DNA of 28,162 nt from Saccoglossus kowalevskii (lineage: Eukaryota; Hemichordata; Enteropneusta; Harrimaniidae), in contig NW_003109978.1 in NCBI RefSeq assembly GCF_000003605.2, forward strand, positions 442,354-470,515, given 5' to 3'. This document shows, in pieces, positions 12,301 to 21,300 of the stretch. Under the pieces are notes generated by a model, which saw nothing but the letters and a program-made list of their open reading frames with translations, was not told where the DNA came from and ran no database searches. The position numbers and the translations under genes were made by a program. The number at the start of each line of letters is the position of its first letter. The first letter of the stretch is position 1.

Positions 12301-15300
12301 ACGAATATACTTGTGTCAATGATCAAGGTGTATTCAATCATTACAGTATTGTCGTTTCGTTTCAAAGAGGATGCATTATACTGTAAAAAGGTTAATTATT
12401 CACTGGGTTTTAATTTTGCTTATTTCGCTGACTGGAAAATGCGCTAAATTAAAACCCAGTGAATATGTAAAATTGAGCATGGAACACATTATCTAAATAA
12501 TAAACAGTGAATTTAAAACCCACTGAATATGTCTGAAATGTCAAATCAGAAATTTAAACCCAATGAAAATTAGTCATTTTACAGTAATCTCTTATGAGGG
12601 CAGTGTGTCACGAACGAATACGTGAGAGCTTGCCATGTATACACGTGACTCACTTGGATTGTAGTAGAGATATCTTGTAGATGTTGGAGTATCCAGGCGA
12701 GATATCGGTTGAGCAGGGTGTTATATGTTTTAGTACATCACGGAAAATAACAATCTCAACAGAATGGCCACCACTGCTGGTATTTTCAAATGGTGGACCT
12801 GTTGCGTCAGACGCGCATTGAAAAATGGGCGAAAGACCATATAAGTGACCATGAAAAGGAGATCACGTTTCATAAATCTTGTGCAGTTACAAGGGGTGAT
12901 GTAGCGGACAATATGTCACACCATTGAACACAGTGTAATACGCTCTACCAGTAGAATACTAGTATATATATTTACTCACATTGCACATCGATAAAAATAC
13001 TGGCTTCTCCTTTTCCCCTCTCGTTATTCCAGAAAGTATTCACGACCTCACAGGTGTACAAGGCAGTTTTCTGGCGATCGATTTGTGTAAAATTCAGCCA
13101 TTCATTCCATGCACCCATATTCAACCATGACAACCCGTCAACAGCAGGTTCTGCTTCTAATACGATACATTGTATGGAAATAGATGCACCTTCTTTGACT
13201 TTTCCTCTGCCATCTGTATAACCCACGATATCCAGTACTACATCTGGTTCATCTAGAAATGTTTACATAATCGGTGTTAAACTGTTTTCAATTCCTTTCC
13301 TCTACACTACTACATTACCAGACACGTCTTCTTAAAGCCTCAGTCACGGTCAATGAACAGTTCGTTAAAAAGAGGAGTCGTCACATGCGCATGTGTCAGA
13401 TGGCCATAGCGTTTAATTGTTTACAAACATGCATCTACCCATGAGCCTTTGCGTTTTTTAGCGTGAAAAATACATTATTATAATAATTTGTATATGCAGT
13501 CTAAAAAGTTGTATGGTCGCCAAAATTAGGGTTGAATACGATATCTGTCTGGAATGACCACTGGAGTCTCGATTTTGCTTCCTACGTCTCTCCCTCTTGA
13601 ATTCATAGGTCGACTTTTTTACTCATGTTACGACTGCGTCTGAGGAATCATCGAACTTTCTAGGTTAGTTTTGTTTAGCGCGCTCTTGAAGCAGAATTCG
13701 AATGGCAATGCATAATGGGATTTATCATAGTAAAGATGCATCATGTTTCGATAAATATAACTCGCGAACGCTGTGATACTATAATAATAATAATAACTTT
13801 ATTGCCTCCGTGTAAAATTTTTTACATAGGATAAGTACAGCAAAAAAGAGTTTTAAAATAATAACAAGATATATGTAAGAATTTTACAAAAAAACAAAAC
13901 AAAAGAACTTAACTAGTATTTAAATGTTAAATAAATCTTTTTGTTATGTAAATATAATTGGCAAGTTCTATAATTATGTCAGGATCTTTGCTTGAGAGTA
14001 TATATGTGAACTGTATATTTTTATTGTTGGATGAAAGTAGTGTCATAATTTTTTGGATGAAATTTTCCCTGTGTGTGTTATATTTTGGNNNNNNNNNNNN
14101 NNNNNNNNNNNNNNNNNNNNNNNNNNNNNNNNNNNNNNNNNNNNNNNNNNNNNNNNNNNNNNNNNNNNNNNNNNNNNNNNNNNNNNNNNNNNNNNNNNNN
14201 NNNNNNNNNNNNNNNNNNNNNNNNNNNNNNNNNNNNNNNNNNNNNNNNNNNNNNNNNNNNNNNNNNNNNNNNNNNNNNNNNNNNNNNNNNNNNNNNNNNN
14301 NNNNNNNNNNNNNNNNNNNNNNNNNNNNNNNNNNNNNNNNNNNNNNNNNNNNNNNNNNNNNNNNNNNNNNNNNNNNNNNNNNNNNNNNNNNNNNNNNNNN
14401 NNNNNNNNNNNNNNNNNNNNNNNNNNNNNNNNNNNNNNNNNNNNNNNNNNNNNNNNNNNNNNNNNNNNNNNNNNNNNNNNNNNNNNNNNNNNNNNNNNNN
14501 NNNNNNNNNNNNNNNNNNNNNNNNNNNNNNNNNNNNNNNNNNNNNNNNNNNNNNNNNNNNNNNNNNNNNNNNNNNNNNNNNNNNNNNNNNNNNNNNNNNN
14601 NNNNNNNNNNNNNNNNNNNNNNNNNNNNNNNNNNNNNNNNNNNNNNNNNNNNNNNNNNNNNNNNNNNNNNNNNNNNNNNNNNNNNNNNNNNNNNNNNNNN
14701 NNNNNNNNNNNNNNNNNNNNNNNNNNNNNNNNNNNNNNNNNNNNNNNNNNNNNNNNNNNNNNNNNNNNNNNNNNNNNNNNNNNNNNNNNNNNNNNNNNNN
14801 NNNNNNNNNNNNNNNNNNNNNNNNNNNNNNNNNNNNNTTTTTGTTTGATAGTGAATGTTTTTTCTTTTATGAAGTTTAGTGAATTGTCTTTCAATATTGT
14901 ATGTATTGCATTTAACCATTTGTATTGTATAGTATTGTGTTGTGTTTGTTCTAGGTATGCCTGTTTTGTTAAGATTATCATCTGGGAGTTTCTTTATATG
15001 CAACCAGTAATTAATAGCTTGAACTTTTGCACTGAGTAGTAGTGGATAATGATCCACCTTTGCTCTTGTAAGATTTGTTTGCAGAATTTAATATTGATTT
15101 TTTCAATTGATGTTTTGTCCCATTTAGCATTGTCCTGAATGTCCTGCAAGTCTAGGGCCCATAATTCTGAGCCATAAAGCAAAATTGGTTTTATGTAAAT
15201 GTTAAATAGTTTCATTTTTAGTTTTATGTCTAGATTTCCTAAAAGTACTTTGTTCATGATGTAAATTGATTTTCCAGCTTTACCTGCTAAATTTGACATG

Positions 15301-18300
15301 GCATCAGCAAAACTCCCATTTGATTTTATTGTGATTCCTAGATATGTATAACTGTTATTTGAATGTTATCATTTCCAAAATTGAATTGGTATTTTTTTCT
15401 CAATGTTGATGAACCGAAGATAACAAGTTGAGTTTTTGAAAGGTTCACACTCAATTTCCACTTATTGCAATATTCATTTAGTGTATTTAATGATGTCTGT
15501 AGACCAGCCTGGGTAGTGGAAATAAGGGCTAAATCATCTGCATATAAAATAGAGTTAACAGTGTTATTATTCAGGAGTGGTGGTTCAGTATTAGCAATAT
15601 CCAAACTATCCTTTAAATCGTTAATAAAAATGTTGAAAAGAGTTGGGCTAATTATACATCCCTCTATTAATAGTGAATTCTTTGGTTATATAATTATTTA
15701 TATTAATGCAAGCTTTTGTTTTTGAATACATGTTTTTTATTATTTTGTAAATCTTGCCATTAATGTTATTTTTTAATAGTTTATAGAATAGCCCTACTCT
15801 CCATACCGTGTCGAATGCTTTGGCAAAATCTACAAAACAAACATAGAGTTTTTGTTTATTTTTAATGTGTTTTTGAATTAGAGTTTTTAATACAAAAATT
15901 TGATCAGTTGTTCTGTGGTTTTTTTCTGAAGCCAGTCTGGTTGTTTTTGAGTATTTTATTTTCTTCAATGAAACAGTTTATGCGTTTATTTATAATGGAA
16001 CAGAAGACTTTACCAATACAACTTGAAACAGATATTCCCCTGTAATTTTGAGGGTCTAATTTGTCTCCTTTTTTATAAAGATATAACGATTTTTTTATAT
16101 TCAGATGTGATTGTTCGCGCTTATTTGATCAAAGACCTCCCAACCCCTACAAAAAATACCTAATTGAAGCTTAGTAACGTCTCAGTTTAGACTTGTTGGC
16201 TAGCATGCATACGACGACCACCGCTCTATAATAATTTGATGTGTTTTCCAAGGAAGTACAGTTGTTGATGTCGAAGTCTAGGGAAACCAGCAATTAATAA
16301 CCCAAGCAAACATATGTACATGTGTGATCCATCATGCGTGTGGAAATACTATGCCGTGCCCAGGAGCTGATCCTGGCCAGCAAAATGTAATGGGGGTGGG
16401 GGTGGGGGTGGGGGGTGGGGGATGGGGGTTGGGGGTTGGGGGCGGGTGGGGATTGGAAGATTCGCTTAAAATTTACGAAGCGTAAATCGCAGAGAAGCTA
16501 TGCGTAGTCCAGATGATATGAATGATCGTTTTTTTTTGGGGGGGGGGGACATGGCCCCCCTGGCCCCCTTCTGGATCCCATCAAGAAAGGCCTCACACTT
16601 ACGTACACAATGTTTAAAAACTGATATACTTACACTGCACCGTTAATTGTATATAATCCACACCGTCACCAATTTCACCATTATGGAAAGTGTTACTGGC
16701 ATCGCACAGGTACATCCCTTCGTCTTGAACTCTCACTTCCTCGATCACAAGCTGTGATTGTCGTATGCGTGTTATTCCAGTCGGATCCAACCATTCAATG
16801 GCAGATTCAGGATTTGAATCAACCGTACAATTAGCGATGTAGCGTCGTCCCCTGATTGCCATTCCTTTGCTTTCGTCCTGTATTTTTACTATAGGTTTGT
16901 CTGTTGTAAAATATGTGGGTTAAAAATAGGGTGAAAATAAGTATCTGAAGTAGGAACCACTAGCATGTGTTACTATGACTACGGTGTTGATGTTTTTAGA
17001 ATCAACATCTTAATATCATATATGCATAAAGCACGTGTTGCCCAATATTGTAGCGATCAAATATGTCAATGAGGTTTGATGCCTATTTATTTATTAATTT
17101 ATACTGACTTTGCTTAATGTGGTTACCCAATTCACGATACATACATCATAGAAAACAATCGCTCGTTGAAAATTGCAATGACGTCAACAACACCGAAAAA
17201 TGAAAATAACAAAAACATTCAACAGGCAAAGAACGTAAGTGGCAATCAGCACGAATAACATTACGGTAACCGACACTGTAAAACTACATTCCATGCCAAT
17301 CCATTAATAACATACGTCTCGATGACTGGGATATTGGCAACGTTCCATTCGGAACATTCGAATAATTATAAACTTACACTGAACGTTAAGGTGTATCGTC
17401 GCATTACCATATCCTTCGTCTCCGGTATAAAGCGTGTTTTCTGCCTCACACGTGTATGCTCGCTTGTGGTTTTTAGTAGCTCTTATTATTCGAAGCACCT
17501 CCCCATTAACGTCTACCCCTCCTCCGTAATTCACCCAAATTCCAAAAGTATCAGGATTGGCTGATACATTGCAAATAGCTACGTAGTCTCGACCTTCGAT
17601 AACTGTCGTGTTACTGGCATCCATAATAGTGACATCAGGAGAATCTTTATATAGAAAAATAATATTCAAACAGTGTCATAAAAACATGCATAGTTATGCG
17701 CAATAATTTGTTTGTGTTGGTAGTGCTTTCAATATTGTCATTTTTAGTTGTACGCATGCGCACACAGATAACAAATATGGCGACAGTCTTAGGCGCCACG
17801 CCCAATCATTTTGATCGTCACACTAGAAGAAATATGATAGTATGCTGTATTTGCGACGAATAGTTACTGAAATGTACAACTAATTTTAAGCGATTATTGA
17901 TTGAAAATATGACAAAAATGTTCATTCAAACATATTGCATTGCATTGTTTGAGAAATTTATGCTTTACGATACAAAATGTAATTAAAAATATTATATTGA
18001 ATGGTAATGTACGTGATGTCATGTTCCAAGTTAAAATACACTTACATTGTACATCTAGTTGAACGTTCGCAGTGCCATTGCCTTCTTCGCCATTATAGTA
18101 TAGATTCGACATCACACACTTATATTGTCCACTTTCACTTCTGTCTATATTGTTGATTGTTATGTTGCTACTGTTTGCGATGATGTAATCGAATGGATTG
18201 GTCCAATATATGCGTTCCAATTCAGGAGGATTACCGTAGTCAACAATACGACAGTCACTGGAAAATGTTTCTCCTTCGACTAGAGGAGTGATACTTTCAG

Positions 18301-21300
18301 CTGAGGTTTCTACTTGCGGTGCATCTACAGTAAATGCAATTGATTATCTCAGTTAGTTGACAAATTATGCATATATGTTCAGTCAAATCTAGAGAGATTG
18401 ACATCTAATTTGTACGACAATCAGAGCTTAAGATCAAGCAAAGACGAAGTTCACAATGAGCTCCGACGATCACTAAAACTGTATATCCCCCGCTGCTGGG
18501 GAGAACACTTGTGTTATCATTATTATTTTACCGAGTAAACCTTAAAATAGTTCTTCCAAGACAGCCACGTAGAGCTGAATGCATGGCAGACATTCATTGT
18601 ATGTCTCGTTTTATACTTCATGTTTTTTTTGAATCTACAATTTCAGTCGAATGATGTTCCAGTTCCTATCAAAATTCCGGATCTTAATCTTAGTTAGGCA
18701 TTGGAATATGTTTGGATGTCATGGCCATTGGGTATAAGAGTATTTGAATGCACCAATGGTCCAGAAATTTGATTTACTATGAATTTGATATTTTCTGACT
18801 CATGAGAGTGTTAACTTGTGAAATCATTGTAACTTATAATACGACGTTCAATAAAATTGGAATGTTTTGGATCGCGAGGCATACCCAGCAATGAAATGAA
18901 CATGACACAGGGACTATTTATCTAATGAATATTGACATCGACATCCAATGTACGGATGTAGCTTGATATCAGAGGATATATATTCGTTATTGTTCATACA
19001 ACGACAATTTTGGCAAATAATAAATCGAAAGAGGTCAAAGGGCAGACGATCCTTCAACGTTGAATAGTTACCTGTCTTAAAATGTACAAACAAATTTCTT
19101 GATAAATAGATTTAAGTGTCCGTTCTTAAAAATATCTGAAATCCATTATGAGATGTCCATTTGTTGATGTTCTCAGTGATCGTACCGTAGGCGAGTAATG
19201 AATCATATTGCCAACACGCGAAATAGTAGATGTAACCATATTACCTATTAAATTAATTATTTTAGTGTAATTTTAATTGGTCAATTTGATGGAATTACAA
19301 ACTGAAACATATTCGTATGAAGAAGAGATTCTAAATATATCAATCGATTAAAGTTAACTGAGCCAGCGTTCCATTGCGTAGGAATAAACACATTTTAATA
19401 ATACATTTAAAGTATCGAAGAATGTTAATTAGCACATTCTTATCTCTAGAATTGCAATCTATTTTCTGATTATGCACATTTCATTTCATAAAGATATATG
19501 TTACTTACATTGGACGTCCATCGTGATCTGAAGATCACATGACACCAACGACCACTGATTCGACGGCAGTGTATAGTGTTCCAGCTGACAGTCGATGTAG
19601 CAATCGGTGTCTGCTCGAGTGAACGTAGTATTCCAGATATTGGTCATGGATGTTTCGCGAGATACTTGAATTCCGTTCTTGTACCACACCAGGTCTCCAG
19701 GGGCGTCGCTACTCAGATCCATGGAGCAAGTGAACACTGTGTGCTCACCGGCGATGACAGTCATTCCTTTATCGACACTACAAGTCGTACCATTCTCTGC
19801 AAAAACATAAAATAAATACTGCAACGTTACGTATTACCCAATTATGAAACAAATAACATCGGACATTAGTTACTTAATGTTTGACTCGTCTGACATACTT
19901 TTGACAGGAATTTTAAGAACTTTTGCTCAATTTTTCAATCTAAGAATAACCGATCGATTGGGGTGAAAATCATCGAAATGAAAAAATTACTATTTTTTGG
20001 GAAATCACAAAGTTATTGATTTCATAGCTACTAGCAATTATGGTAGGTAATTAAGTTTGTCGCAGTTATTGCAACTTTAACTGGTGTCGAATTTTTGATA
20101 ATAAATAGCAATGGTTTGAAATGAGCAAACACAAAATATACTAAACTTGTGTATTCTCATCTGCCCAGTTGTCAAAAAATCACCCTTCATGGCCATGGTC
20201 TTGTACTAGCAAACATTGTATAAGATGTCCATTTTCGGACGTATTAAGTATTTTATAGTACATTGATTGCGAATGAATACGCGTTGGAACAATCTCTCCA
20301 AAAAGACAATATTGAACAAATCTCGGAACTGAAATTCAACTATCATTCAACTTTATATTCCATATTGCAATAACCGACATCGATATAATCACTCATAAAA
20401 ATTGGAAGTATATCATATATAATATTTCCGAATATGTAAGTGTCCCACATTTTGAAACGTAATCGTTAAAATCAGAAGCAAATATGTTATAATGACGTAA
20501 TCAATAGTATCTCGGCGCTTTTTATTACTCTTTTGATCAATAATTTTGCAATGAAGAGGTCAAAAGGTCAAAACAACGGCTTTAAACATCTTATCGAATA
20601 GCTGACCAGGCATAAGTGATGTGTTCGATGCATGCATAATATAGGATATTGATTTCGTCAAAGTGGTTTTCGTTTACCACACCATTAAATATACGCGTTA
20701 TTCACGCTGAGACAATGTATTCTAATAATATATTCTTTACAATGACAAGCATTTGAAGATCGTACAGACCTATTACATATATGCGCGCAGAGGCTCTGGA
20801 AGAAAGGTCGGCAAAGTCCCCACACTCGTAGATATCCTGCTGATCCACTGTTGCATTGTGAATTTTCAAATGGAATTCTTGCTCTTCGCCAACTATCTCG
20901 TATCTGTCATCTTGGTATGTAACTATTCTTCCCAATGATATCCCTTGCTTATTCTCCCCTTTGTACCACGCTACAAAAAGGGGCTCGTCGTAATAGCTAC
21001 AGTTCAATTGCACGGTATTTCCGAAGATGACGAGAGTCGGGACGGGAACTTCTTTGAATGCGTGTATTCGTGAATGCACGATCGCACCTATGAATTGACA
21101 AAAAACAACAACAAATAATCAAGTTTCCCGAAACATTAATCAAACTTTGTATAATTACCAATGGTATTATTTCCTCGTGCAGACAAAGTATGTATCCTCG
21201 ACTTCCCCGCAAAACGAAACCCTGCATTTGTTATGAGTGTGGATGAGCAACATCTATGGACAATACAAAATAAACGCAGCTCACCTATAAAGATCATCAG

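Larger units (their letters stand above)
13780..16097 (-). mobile_element. Decayed, 5'-truncated non-LTR retrotransposon (LINE, CR1/jockey-like)
   Basis: The reverse transcriptase can be followed on the minus strand in several frames: YKKGDKLDPQNYRGIS near 16080-16030, VCFVDFAKAFDTVW near 15830, SPTLFNIFINDL near 15640, YADD (catalytic motif) at 15544-15533, then KPILLYGSELWALDL near 15175 and a C-terminal block ending ITKRFI with a stop at 13927. Frame breaks lie near 15930, 15655, 15355 and 15060-14975, so it is inactive. The 3' end is a short UTR with GGAGGCAATAAAG followed by TTATTATTATTATTAT, the microsatellite tail usual for CR1-like elements. The upstream part of the element is missing beyond about 16097. 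It is inserted sense to the receptor gene in the Ig5-Ig6 intron. Confidence 0.85.

Noticed and set aside
13927-15057. Long open frames of 268-376 codons on both strands across 13927-15057
   Set aside because: They are open only because they run through 749 unknown bases. The real content on either side is LINE sequence on the minus strand.
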